DNA of 64,000 nt from contig NC_014963.1 in NCBI RefSeq assembly GCF_000179915.2, forward strand, positions 4,154,001 through 4,218,000, given 5' to 3'. The notes beneath the pieces are model-generated. The model had not been told where the DNA came from. It was given only the letters and a program-made list of their open reading frames with translations, and ran no database searches. Positions 50,351 through 59,417 of the stretch are shown here, one piece after another. Positions within the stretch are counted from its first letter, which is position 1. Each line of letters starts with the position of its first letter. Made by a program: the position numbers and the translations under genes. This DNA comes from Terriglobus saanensis SP1PR4. Its GTDB lineage: Bacteria; Acidobacteriota; Terriglobia; Terriglobales; Acidobacteriaceae.

Positions 50351-53272
50351 TTAGAAGTTGAACGAAAGCTGCAACTGGATGCGACGAACGGCAGAGTTGG
50401 TGCCACCGAACCCGCCCTGCGCAAGAGCGATGGATTTACCGAAGTTGGTTGGATTGCTGAGGTATCCAACGGGAGCGGCGTACGGTACGACGTTGAAGAG
50501 ATTGAATGCCTGCACGCCAAGATTGAAGTTATAACGATGGGCATTGCTTCCGCCACCGCCGAAGGGACCACCAGGGCCACCAGGACCTCCGCCGCCTGGG
50601 CCACCACGACCACCACCGCCACCACCACCACCACCACGGCGTGAGCCTGGTGCCGGGGCAGCCCCGCCGTCAGCAGCCGCTACAGCACCGGCGCGCTTGC
50701 CGAAGCCGAAGGCCTTCGAGACGCGAAGGTTGAAGCTGAAGTTAGCCGGTCCAAGGCAGGAGTTAACCGGAATGGGCGTGTAAGAAGTTCCAGCGCCAGG
50801 GACCGTATAGCTTGCAACGCTGGTGCAGCTTGCGTTGGAAGAGTTCACGCCGGGCGCGAAGGCTGGACGATCGTTGAACTGCGAATCGCCGTTGACGTCC
50901 GTACCAGTCGTGACGCTGTAAGGGGTACCGGAGTTCACGATCATGAACGGGCTCAGGCTGATCGCATAGGGCACAGTAAAGTTGCCGAAGAGAAACAGGC
51001 GGTTGGAGTTATTGAACGCGGCGCGGCCATAGTCCGTGCGCGGATTGGTGGAATCCGAGGGAAAGGACGTCGCTCCGTTGGCGTTTGAATTCGCCACGCT
51101 ATAGACGTAGTAGCCGAAGAGAGAGAAGTTGCGCGAAGGACGGTAGTTGCCGTTCACGATCAGCTGATGCTGGCGGTAGACGCCTTCGGATTGAAACTGG
51201 TAGTTCAACGCAGTGGCGGTGACGCCCGTAACGCGGGACATGAACTCGTGGATGCCATGGGAGTTGATGTAATTCACCGACAGTGAAGCCGTCTTCGAGA
51301 GTTGCTGATCCACGCCGATTGCCCACTGCATGTTGTATTCGCTGCGCAGACTGGGAGCCAGCGTATAGATCGTGTTCTGTGTGGTGGTCGCGCTAGCGGT
51401 ACAAGCGGAGGGGGTCGCGGGCGTGCAGCCAGCAGGCGGTGCACTTACAACCTGCTGGATCTGGTTGATGCCATTCTGACGAACGGTCGTCACGACATTG
51501 CCAATGTCGAAGCGGTCGCTGAAAATGCCGAAGCCAGTCCGGATGACGGTGACGGGCGCACCGGATTTGCGCGGGATGCCGTACGCGGCAGAGATGCGTG
51601 GCGCAAAGTCATGGCTGCTGTTGATGTTGGTCTGGGCTTCGAAGCGTGTGCCGTAGCTGATGGTCAGGTTCTGCTTCGGCTTCCAGTCGTCTTCAATATA
51701 CAGACCGACATCCGTCAGACGGTTTTCGACGTTGGCCTGATTGATGATTGTTTTTGTGAACTGGCTGGGAAGGTTCGCGGTGTATGCAGCCTGCGAGGTG
51801 TAGGTAAACGTTCCGTTGGAACCGGCCGTGGAATTGAGTGCCTCGCGCGTAGTGCGGAGACGTCCACCCATCCGAATGAAATTCTTGGCAAGCTGAATCG
51901 AAGTGTAGTTCTGCACTTCGACGTGGTCCGTGTGCGTGGAGGAGGTTCCGCTGCTCGTACCGCCGCCCGTAAAAAAGCCCGAAACCAGAAGTCCTGGATC
52001 GGTGGAGACGGGTGTCTGTGCTGCGCGCGCACGCTGGTACTCGAAGCGAAGTTCATTGATCACGCGCGGGCTGAAGATATGGCTGTCGGAGATCTGAATT
52101 TCACCTTCGCTACTGTTGCTGTTGGTTCCCGTAGAGGGAAGCAGAAGGCCGCCGTTGAACGAGTTCTGCTGGTCCGAGTGCTCGTACTGGTAACGAACGA
52201 TGAGGGTGTTCTTCTCACTGAGAGCGAGATCGATCCGAGGTGTGAAGTCGTACCGCTTGCGCGGCTGGGAGATCGCACTACGCAATTGAGTAAAGGTGCA
52301 GGTGACATTACCCGGTTGGCAAAAGGCGCCCGTAGCGTCCTCCGGAGTCGTTGCGTTCACAACAGCATTGTCTTCGATGTCGCGATAGCTTCCCGCAGCG
52401 GAGAACGAAGCACTCTTCGAGAGCGGGCCCGTAAGGGAGCCGAGGAAGAAGAGCGTGTGATACGCCGGGAAGTTCTGTCCACTGAGGAACGGGTTCGCTG
52501 TGTTGAGCTGCGACGCGATGCCCTGAATATTCGCCTGTCCGTGGAACGTATCTGTACCCGGCTTCGTGAGCACTTCGACACGGCCGTAGCCGGGGCGCTC
52601 ATATTGCGCGGAGAACGGGTTTTGGTTCACGCGGATTTCGCGGATGGAAGATTTGGGAGGAAGCTGGCCGCCGGTGAAACCGTCGACGTAAATCTGGCCG
52701 CCGTTCGGACCTGCGGACGGTCCAGCAAGAGCGGACAGTTCGCTGGAGAGTTCATCGGGATCATCCGAGAGGGCGTCGAGGTCCTTGCCTTTGATCGTGA
52801 CAGCGCTGGCGTTCGAATCGGCGTCGACCGAAACCTGATTGGAGGAGGTCGTGACGCTGATCTCGGTATTGTTCTCCTGGATGGCCAGTTTGACATCCAT
52901 GTTGACGACCTGGCCGAGGCCAAACTTCTGTCCCTGGCGCACCACGGAGGCGAAGCCGGGCATGGTGATCGTGACGGCGTAGGTGCCTGCTGGAATATTC
53001 GAGATTTTATAGGAGCCGTCCGCGCCAGAGGTCGTCATCAGCGCTGGCCCTTTGGGCGGTGTGACGGTAATGGTCGCACCGGGTACGACCGCAAGGTCAG
53101 GGTCGGTCACGGTGCCGCGCAGAACGGTAGGAGTCGTGGCGGACGCAGCCGCCGTGGTCTGGGTGGTGGCTGAACTTATGGGCGCCGGAGCGGCCGTAGT
53201 CTGTGCCATGAGGGCAGTGGCGCAGAGAAGGACGGGAAGGGACGCAAGGTTCAGCAGTTTGGAAGACGGCAC
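50351..53272 (-). CDS. Oar-like TonB-dependent outer-membrane receptor with carboxypeptidase-regulatory domain
   Basis: A 973-aa outer-membrane protein. Signal peptide 1-23 (LPVLLCATALMAQ), then a Ala/Thr linker, a carboxypeptidase-regulatory-like domain at about 50-130 (VLRGTVTDPDLAVVPGATIT, GSYKISNIPAGTYAVTITMP) and a plug-like region near 150-240 with PPKSSIREIRVNQNPFSAQY and GRVEVLTKPGTD. A 22-strand-type barrel to the C-terminal aromatic RRIQLQLSFNF follows. A Gly-rich loop (about 878-910) with nine consecutive Gly lies before the last strands. The class is very abundant in Acidobacteria and is thought to import or bind oligosaccharides; ligand unknown. Gene downstream on the strand: none; the DUF5666-like gene lies upstream. 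Confidence 0.9.
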   Translation of the reverse strand: MPSSKLLNLASLPVLLCATALMAQTTAAPAPISSATTQTTAAASATTPTVLRGTVTDPDLAVVPGATITVTPPKGPALMTTSGADGSYKISNIPAGTYAVTITMPGFASVVRQGQKFGLGQVVNMDVKLAIQENNTEISVTTSSNQVSVDADSNASAVTIKGKDLDALSDDPDELSSELSALAGPSAGPNGGQIYVDGFTGGQLPPKSSIREIRVNQNPFSAQYERPGYGRVEVLTKPGTDTFHGQANIQGIASQLNTANPFLSGQNFPAYHTLFFLGSLTGPLSKSASFSAAGSYRDIEDNAVVNATTPEDATGAFCQPGNVTCTFTQLRSAISQPRKRYDFTPRIDLALSEKNTLIVRYQYEHSDQQNSFNGGLLLPSTGTNSNSSEGEIQISDSHIFSPRVINELRFEYQRARAAQTPVSTDPGLLVSGFFTGGGTSSGTSSTHTDHVEVQNYTSIQLAKNFIRMGGRLRTTREALNSTAGSNGTFTYTSQAAYTANLPSQFTKTIINQANVENRLTDVGLYIEDDWKPKQNLTISYGTRFEAQTNINSSHDFAPRISAAYGIPRKSGAPVTVIRTGFGIFSDRFDIGNVVTTVRQNGINQIQQVVSAPPAGCTPATPSACTASATTTQNTIYTLAPSLRSEYNMQWAIGVDQQLSKTASLSVNYINSHGIHEFMSRVTGVTATALNYQFQSEGVYRQHQLIVNGNYRPSRNFSLFGYYVYSVANSNANGATSFPSDSTNPRTDYGRAAFNNSNRLFLFGNFTVPYAISLSPFMIVNSGTPYSVTTGTDVNGDSQFNDRPAFAPGVNSSNASCTSVASYTVPGAGTSYTPIPVNSCLGPANFSFNLRVSKAFGFGKRAGAVAAADGGAAPAPGSRRGGGGGGGGGRGGPGGGGPGGPGGPFGGGGSNAHRYNFNLGVQAFNLFNVVPYAAPVGYLSNPTNFGKSIALAQGGFGGTNSAVRRIQLQLSFNF

Positions 53273-53333
53273 GCATTACTCCTAGAGAAAAATCTGCACA
53301 CTAAAATAAGGACGCAGGAAATCGAAAAAAACG

Positions 53334-54539
53334 TTACTGCGGCCCGCCGCCACCGGCTTCGGCACCACCGGCGCCAAGGTTCCAGGGGGAAAGGGACATG
53401 GGCTGCGAGCCCGAAGGCGTCGCGGCAAGGATAGGCTCAACACCAGAGAGAACCGTCACAGCGGTGAGCGGATCGGAGGGTGCGCCCTGAGAAGCGACAA
53501 TCATGAGAGCTGCGCCGGGCTTGAGTTCGGTAAGTGTAGTCGCTGGAAGACGGGCGATCATCTGGGAGAGATCTCCTCCACCCGCACGACCTGCTCCCAT
53601 ACCGCGACCTGCGCCTGGACCACCAGGTCCCGGTGCGGCTGCGCCCTCGGCGGGTGCGGGAGTAGCAGCGGCAGGTGCACCAGCGGGACGTTGGCCGCCT
53701 GCTCCTGCTGCTCCACCACGGTTGCGTGCGGCGAGCATCGTCGCCATCTGGGCGGGAAGGTTGCGCAGATCGCTCTCCGGCGTAAGGTGAACGACGACGT
53801 TCTTCTTCGTCGCGAGGTCCTTCACGGTAAGCGAAGAGTTTGCGGCATCAATGGAGGCGATGGTTCCGGCAACATTGCGGAAGGCGCCACTGACGATCTC
53901 TTCAGCGGTAATGGAGGTGCCGTCTTCGGACTTATCGCCACGAACGCGAAGCTGGTCGCCCACCATGATCTGCTGCAGATTGCTGGCCGTGGCCTCTTCA
54001 AACTTGACCGAGCCGGGAGCATAGCGGCGATAGATCGTCTTCGGCGAGGTGACGAGTTGTAGCGTGCGCGAGCCAACTTTGATGGTGATGGAGCCGGTGC
54101 CGGGATCGACCGCAGAGACGATGCCGCCGGAGCCGCGATGCTGCCAGTCGGCCTGCTGCGCTGCGTTGCGTTGCGCGATGTCGGCAGAGCGCATCACGAT
54201 GACGCGCAGGGCCATGATCGCGTTAGCGTCGCCGGGCTTGCCTGAGACCAGGACACGGTCTCCGACGGAGATGCTCTCCAGCGTGCCGGGCTCGGCTGTC
54301 TTGAGGTCGGTGCTGCCGGGAGCGAGAACGACGACCTTCGCCGGGGCATCCGCGGAAACGGTGTACTGCACGCCCGCATCGGTCGCGATCACGAGTGTCG
54401 TTCCCGTAATTGACTTAACCGTACCGCGCTGGCTGGTACGGGCCGCCGCTACGGAAGCGTCGGGTGCGGCCTGAGCGTACACAATGGAGGTGGCGGAGAA
54501 AATAAGTGCCACGGCAAAGGTGTGTTGGAGAACGCGCAT
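53334..54539 (-). CDS. Secreted DUF5666-like repeat protein with Gly/Pro/Ala-rich region
   Basis: A 401-aa exported protein. MRVLQHTFAVALIFSATSIVYAQ without its last residues is a Sec signal, cut near residue 23. Three similar beta-barrel modules follow: RGTVKSITGTTLVIATDAG near 37, GGIVSAVDPGTGSITIKVGS near 140, VAGTIASIDAANSSLTVKDL near 222, each with a VGDRVLV-type or VGDQLRV strand. This is the repeated small beta-fold of DUF5666. Residues about 277-330 are a Gly/Pro/Ala-rich spacer. It ends 61 bases upstream of the TonB-dependent receptor and may be co-expressed. Function unknown. Confidence 0.75.
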   Translation of the reverse strand: MRVLQHTFAVALIFSATSIVYAQAAPDASVAAARTSQRGTVKSITGTTLVIATDAGVQYTVSADAPAKVVVLAPGSTDLKTAEPGTLESISVGDRVLVSGKPGDANAIMALRVIVMRSADIAQRNAAQQADWQHRGSGGIVSAVDPGTGSITIKVGSRTLQLVTSPKTIYRRYAPGSVKFEEATASNLQQIMVGDQLRVRGDKSEDGTSITAEEIVSGAFRNVAGTIASIDAANSSLTVKDLATKKNVVVHLTPESDLRNLPAQMATMLAARNRGGAAGAGGQRPAGAPAAATPAPAEGAAAPGPGGPGAGRGMGAGRAGGGDLSQMIARLPATTLTELKPGAALMIVASQGAPSDPLTAVTVLSGVEPILAATPSGSQPMSLSPWNLGAGGAEAGGGGPQ

Positions 54540-54735
54540 ACGATAGGAATCCTGAAAGACATCTCGGCGACGTGTGGAGGGAGCGATCACACGAATCCGG
54601 CCGAACCTACTGAGGTACGTTACTGAGATACGTTTCCAGAACCTAAAAGTTTCCCCCGCAAAGGAATAAGATCTGGAATTTCGTGTCTCAGTTATTCGTG
54701 TCGTGAAGGAACGGTGAGTTCTATTTTAGGACTTA

Positions 54736-56484
54736 TCAGCTTAAGCCCTGCTTAAATTCCAGAATGACCACGGTTCCCGGCGGTAAAGTCACCATCCCCG
54801 GCTGAAGATCGAGCCCATCCCGATTGGCGAGCAGGATCGTCGCGGGGCTATCCAGCTTGAACGTTTGCGTGGTTTCTCCAAGGTTTACGAGCGTCATCAC
54901 TCTGTGTCGAGCGATTTCGATGGTTCGCGCCTCCGGACGGATCTTCACCGAAACCGAACCATACTCGCCACGGTTCAGATCGTGTGTAGAGCGGCGCAGG
55001 CGGATCAGATCGCGGTACCAGGCGAGCATGGTGGAGTGCGGGGCCTGCTTCACTTCATCCCATTTGAGTTTGGAGACCTCAAACGCCGCTGGCTCTTCGG
55101 GATTGGGAACATCTTCCGGCTTCCAGCCAAAGGCGGCAAACTCGCGCTTGCGGCCTTCCGCTACATTCTTGCGGAGTTCCGGGTCCTGGTGATCCGCAAA
55201 GTATTGAAAGGGCGTGGATGCCGCCCACTCTTCGCCCTGGAAGAGCATGGGAACGAAGGGCGCTGTGAGGACAATCGCAGCAGCGATCTGGGCACACTCA
55301 AACGAGACGATGTCGGTAAGACGATCTCCCTTGGCGCGGTTGCCAACCTGATCGTGGTTCTGGATGTAGCCGAGGAAGCGGTGAAACGAAAGACCTGCGA
55401 CGGGACGGCCGTGGTCGCGGGAGCGGTTGCGAGCATACTTGCCATCGAAGACGAAGACACATTCAAGGGATTTAGCAAGGTCGTCAAGATCGCCATAGTC
55501 CACGTAATAACCCGCCTGCTCGCCGGTGATGACCGAGAAGAGAGCGTGATGGAAATCATCGGACCATTGCGCTTCGAGACCGAGACCGTTCGCAGCGCGG
55601 GGCGTCACGACGCGAGGGTCGTTCAGATCGCTCTCGCCAATAAGCACGAGCTTCTTGCCCATGGCAGCGGAGAGGTCTTCGACCTCCGAAGACATCTGTT
55701 CCAGAATGTGGATCGCGGAGCGGTCGACGAACTCGTGGATCGCGTCCAGGCGCAGGCCGTCAAAGTGATAGTCGCGAAGCCACAGAAGGACGTTGTCCAC
55801 GAAGAAACGCCGAGACTGATCGGCCCCCGTGCTTTCAAAGTTGATGGCCGCACCCCATGGCGTGTGGTGGTGCTCGTTGAGGTACTGGCCGAAGATACCG
55901 GTGTAGTTTCCCGTCGGTCCGAAATGGTTATAGACGACATCCAGAAGGACAGCCAGACCACGCTTATGGCAGGCATCGACAAAGCGCTTGGCGGCGTCCG
56001 GGCCTCCGTACGGCTCGTGCGGAGCGTAGAGCGCCACACCGTCATAACCCCAGCCGTGATGGCCTTCAAAGGAAGCGATCGGGAGAAGCTCCACGTGCGT
56101 GATGCCGAGATCGACGAGATAGTCGAGGTGCTCGATCGCCGCATCGAAGGTTCCTTCGGGCGTGAAGGTGCCGACATGCATCTCGTACAAGATCGCAGAG
56201 GCGAGAGGTGTGGGCTGAAAGTTTTTATCGGACCACTGGAAGAGCGAATGGTCGTAGACACGGGAGGTCTTATGCACGCCCTCGGGCTGCCAAGGTGAGC
56301 GCGGATCGGGATAGTCGGCCTCATCGTCATCGACGCGGAAGGCATAATCGGTGCCGTGGGCGGCGGTAGGATGGTCGAGCGACCACCAACCGCGGTCGTC
56401 GGGACCGATGAGCGGAAGAACGCTGCCGCCTACGTGGACGGAGACAGTTTTGCGTTGTGGGGCCCAGACGGAGAAGCGATTCAT
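54736..56484 (-). CDS. treZ: Malto-oligosyltrehalose trehalohydrolase
   Basis: Releases trehalose from the end of maltooligosyltrehalose. The 582-aa GH13 enzyme has an N-terminal E-set domain (FSVWAPQRKTVSVHVGG), then the barrel: YEMHVGTFTPEGTFDAAIEH near 109, VVYNHFGPTGNY near 195, GLRLDAIHEF with the nucleophile Asp near 240, VLIGESDLNDPRV (acid/base Glu) near 275 and FLGYIQNHDQVGNRA near 370. 30 bases downstream of treY. Confidence 0.96.
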   Translation of the reverse strand: MNRFSVWAPQRKTVSVHVGGSVLPLIGPDDRGWWSLDHPTAAHGTDYAFRVDDDEADYPDPRSPWQPEGVHKTSRVYDHSLFQWSDKNFQPTPLASAILYEMHVGTFTPEGTFDAAIEHLDYLVDLGITHVELLPIASFEGHHGWGYDGVALYAPHEPYGGPDAAKRFVDACHKRGLAVLLDVVYNHFGPTGNYTGIFGQYLNEHHHTPWGAAINFESTGADQSRRFFVDNVLLWLRDYHFDGLRLDAIHEFVDRSAIHILEQMSSEVEDLSAAMGKKLVLIGESDLNDPRVVTPRAANGLGLEAQWSDDFHHALFSVITGEQAGYYVDYGDLDDLAKSLECVFVFDGKYARNRSRDHGRPVAGLSFHRFLGYIQNHDQVGNRAKGDRLTDIVSFECAQIAAAIVLTAPFVPMLFQGEEWAASTPFQYFADHQDPELRKNVAEGRKREFAAFGWKPEDVPNPEEPAAFEVSKLKWDEVKQAPHSTMLAWYRDLIRLRRSTHDLNRGEYGSVSVKIRPEARTIEIARHRVMTLVNLGETTQTFKLDSPATILLANRDGLDLQPGMVTLPPGTVVILEFKQGLS

Positions 56485-56514
56485 TGGATTCCTCAGAAGA
56501 CGTGTGGCTTCTCG

Positions 56515-59184
56515 TTAAGGCTCGCGGACGAGCAGGGCAACAGGAAAGCGGTCAAGAAGATTGCCGACGCGCACGCGGCCCCCGGCGACCGTGATGCCGG
56601 TGAGACGGTTGGTCCATCGGCCGGGAGGAACGACGAGCGTGGTGACTGGCCACGCCCCGGCGGTCTTGTATGGAAAACGTTGCGTCAGGCTGAGCACCTC
56701 GCCTCCGCGCGTAAACGCGACGACGTTGTCGACGCGGGGTCCTGCTACCTCGCAGGGTACGTAAGCGGCCTCCGCACCAAAGGCATGCGGACGTTCGTTG
56801 CGCAGACGAAGCGCCTGGTAAATGGTCCAGAGCTTGGGGCTTCCGTCTTCGAAGCGCGACTCGAGATTCTCCGTGAACTCCGAGGGCGAGAGGTTCTTGA
56901 TCTCTCCAAGAAGCCAGCGGCGCAGATCATAGTCGACCGGGCGGCGGTTGTCGGGATCGACAAGCGAGTGGTCCCAGAGTTCGCTGCCCTGGTAGAGATC
57001 GGGCATGCCGGGAGCGGTGTATTTGATCAGCGTCTGAGAGAGAGAGTTGATCCTGCCCGCCCGATTGATCCGGGCAACAAAGGCTTCCAGATCTGTAATG
57101 AAGGGCTCGTGCTGCAGGATGCTGGCGATGAAGTTGTGCATCGCGTCTTCGAAGTCGGCGTTCTGGGCGGTCCATGCGGTTTCGAGCTTGGCTTCGCGCA
57201 TGGCCTTGGTCATGTACTCCTGCGCGCGCTCAACGGTGATAGGCCACGCGCCAATGAGCGTCTGATAGAGGAAGTACTCCGAGTTGGCGTCGGGAAAACG
57301 TCCCGTCCGGAAGCTGTGATTCATGCGCGACCAGCGCCGAATCGCGAGGCGGAAGCGGTCGGGAATCTCCGCCAGCACGGCAAGGCGGGCGCGGACGTCG
57401 TCCGACCGCTTCGTGTCGTGCGTGGACAGCGCCGTCATGGTGATGGGGTGCGTCGCCTGCATCGTCTCCTGATAGGAGTGGAAGTCGGCGAGGGCGAGAC
57501 CATTACGCGAAGGATTTCCGCCGACCTCGTTCATGCCAACGTGACGGTTGTAGGTATAGAAGGCAGTGTCTTCGATGCCCTTGGCCATGACCGGGCTGGT
57601 GAACTGCTGGAAGCGGGCGATGAATTCAGATTCGAGCGGTCCACGGTTCCGCAGGCTGAGGATGTCCGCCATGAAGTCGTAGAGACTGGTGTCGATGTCA
57701 GGCTTGCGGATCTTGGCTTCGGCGACGGCTTCGGCGATCTGCTGGCGGTCCTCGTCGGTAATCTCGTCGGGGCCATCGGAGGCAGCAACAACATAGGTGC
57801 GATAGACGCCAAAGCAGGCGGCGACGGCACGGATGGCACGGCGGATCTCCGAGCGCGTGAAGTCGCGGAAGTCGCGGTTGTTTTCGCAGATTTCGACGAA
57901 GAGATTCGCCAGACGATTGACGTCCGAGGCGAGCGTCTCGCGTTCGATGGCGCTCTTCTTCTCGTAGGCGATCTGCGGGAAGTCCGTGGGCATCTTGGTG
58001 AAATCGCGGTAGATGGACTCCAGCTCCGCGATGCCTTCGGGATGCACGAGGAGCGCGTTGCAGACGTTCATAAAGTCGTAGCCGGTAGTGCCCTCCACAG
58101 GCCACGTGGTCCGAAGGAATTCGCCGGGTTCGAGGATCTTTTCCGCGACGACATACGCCTTCGGGGCGTGCTTGCGCAGACGCTCGAAGTACTGCGAGGG
58201 GTCGCGGAGGCCATCGGGGTGATCGACGCGGACGCCATCGAGGACGCCTTCCTGAAGCCAATGGAAGATCAGTTCGTGGGTCTCTTCGAAGACATGCTCG
58301 CGCTCCTGGCGAAGACCGACGAGGTTATTTACGTCGAAGAAGCGGCGGTAGCCAAGCTCCTGGTCCGAGGTGCGCCAGAAGGCGAGACGGTAGTTTTGCT
58401 GGTTGAGCAGATCGTCCAGGGCATCGGTGCTGCCGTTCACCTCGGCCAGGGTCTCGTCAATCGCCTTGCAGACACCCTCCTCTTCGGAGCAAAGCCGGTC
58501 GAGCATGCCGCGGAGAACAGTCTTGTCCCGGTGGCGGGCGTGCTGGGAGAGGCGATCGGTGGAGTCGGGCGAGGGGAGACGGCGGAAGGACTCCGCGAGG
58601 AAGTTGAGCGTGTCGGAGGCTGCAATCGTTGCCGCTCGCGTGAGCAGATGGGCGGTGCTGCGCGGCTCCAGGGGATAACTGTTCTCGAAGTACTGGACAG
58701 CGAAGGCGCTTCCCTGTCGTCCTACTTTAAGTTCTCCCTTGGAGAGGACGCGGCCGTACTGGTCGCCGAGAACCGGGAGCATGACCTTGTCGCGCAGGCG
58801 CTGTTCGGCGGAGTTCCAGTCGATATCGAAAAACGAGGCGAAGCGGCTGGAGGGACCGTTCTCCAGAACGTCCAGCCAGATCTTGTTCTTGCCGGAGATC
58901 GACATGTGATTTGGGACGATGTCCAGAATCTGACCCAAGCCCAATTCCTTCAAACGGTTACAGAGACGCTCGTGTTCTTCGCGGCCACCGAGTTCCTGGT
59001 TGACGGTGTGGTGATCGACGACGTCGTAGCCGTGCATACTTCCGGCCTGGGCCTGGAGATACGGGGAACTGTACATGTGCGTGATGCCGAGGTCGCGAAG
59101 ATAATCTGCCATGGCAGTGGCCGCGCGGAAATCGAATCCAGCGTGGATCTGCAGGCGGTAGGTCGATAAAGGCGTACGAGGCAT
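56515..59184 (-). CDS. treY: Malto-oligosyltrehalose synthase
   Basis: Rearranges the reducing-end alpha-1,4 bond of maltodextrins into a trehalose bond. The 889-aa GH13 protein shows PLSTYRLQIHAGFDFRAATA at the start, ITHMYSSPYLQAQAGSMHGY near 33, VPNHMSISGKNKIW near 84, GVRVDHPDGLRDP near 325 (nucleophile), VVAEKILEPGEFL near 350 and the late STHDTKRSDDVRARL near 590. With treZ, four bases of spacing apart in function only (30-base gap), it makes trehalose from alpha-glucan. Divergent from glgE over 233 bases with no other gene. Confidence 0.96.
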   Translation of the reverse strand: MPRTPLSTYRLQIHAGFDFRAATAMADYLRDLGITHMYSSPYLQAQAGSMHGYDVVDHHTVNQELGGREEHERLCNRLKELGLGQILDIVPNHMSISGKNKIWLDVLENGPSSRFASFFDIDWNSAEQRLRDKVMLPVLGDQYGRVLSKGELKVGRQGSAFAVQYFENSYPLEPRSTAHLLTRAATIAASDTLNFLAESFRRLPSPDSTDRLSQHARHRDKTVLRGMLDRLCSEEEGVCKAIDETLAEVNGSTDALDDLLNQQNYRLAFWRTSDQELGYRRFFDVNNLVGLRQEREHVFEETHELIFHWLQEGVLDGVRVDHPDGLRDPSQYFERLRKHAPKAYVVAEKILEPGEFLRTTWPVEGTTGYDFMNVCNALLVHPEGIAELESIYRDFTKMPTDFPQIAYEKKSAIERETLASDVNRLANLFVEICENNRDFRDFTRSEIRRAIRAVAACFGVYRTYVVAASDGPDEITDEDRQQIAEAVAEAKIRKPDIDTSLYDFMADILSLRNRGPLESEFIARFQQFTSPVMAKGIEDTAFYTYNRHVGMNEVGGNPSRNGLALADFHSYQETMQATHPITMTALSTHDTKRSDDVRARLAVLAEIPDRFRLAIRRWSRMNHSFRTGRFPDANSEYFLYQTLIGAWPITVERAQEYMTKAMREAKLETAWTAQNADFEDAMHNFIASILQHEPFITDLEAFVARINRAGRINSLSQTLIKYTAPGMPDLYQGSELWDHSLVDPDNRRPVDYDLRRWLLGEIKNLSPSEFTENLESRFEDGSPKLWTIYQALRLRNERPHAFGAEAAYVPCEVAGPRVDNVVAFTRGGEVLSLTQRFPYKTAGAWPVTTLVVPPGRWTNRLTGITVAGGRVRVGNLLDRFPVALLVREP

Positions 59185-59406
59185 GAATTTCCTGGGCTCT
59201 ATGGTTATTTTGTCCTGAGGGAAAGGTACGTGACGGGGTGACGAGTCTCTTTCTGGCTTAGAGCCTTATGCCAAGGCGCGGGTTGCACTTTTAAAGACAG
59301 GTAGACCAAAGTGGCCGAGGAAACGGGAATTTGGAGATCAAGGCAAACGCGGTTGGGATAGGCAGCATCCTTCAGGAAACAGGCGACACTTTGAGTTCCA
59401 GGTCGC

Positions 59407-59412
59407 AGGGGG
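59407..59412 (+). promoter_or_regulatory. Ribosome binding site favouring a TTG start for glgE
   Basis: AGGGGG lies 5 bases before TTG at 59418, whereas the alternative TTG at 59331 has only a GAGG ten bases away. Confidence 0.55.
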
Positions 59413-59417
59413 TTGCG

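Noticed and set aside
51302-53173. A 623-codon open frame opposite the TonB-dependent receptor
   Set aside because: Antisense shadow without ribosome site or recognisable domain; the receptor on the other strand explains the region.
56356-59169. A 937-codon open frame on the plus strand opposite treZ/treY
   Set aside because: It is antisense to two complete, well-recognised genes; its composition (Arg/Val/Gly-rich, no domain) is that of a third-position shadow in GC-rich DNA.
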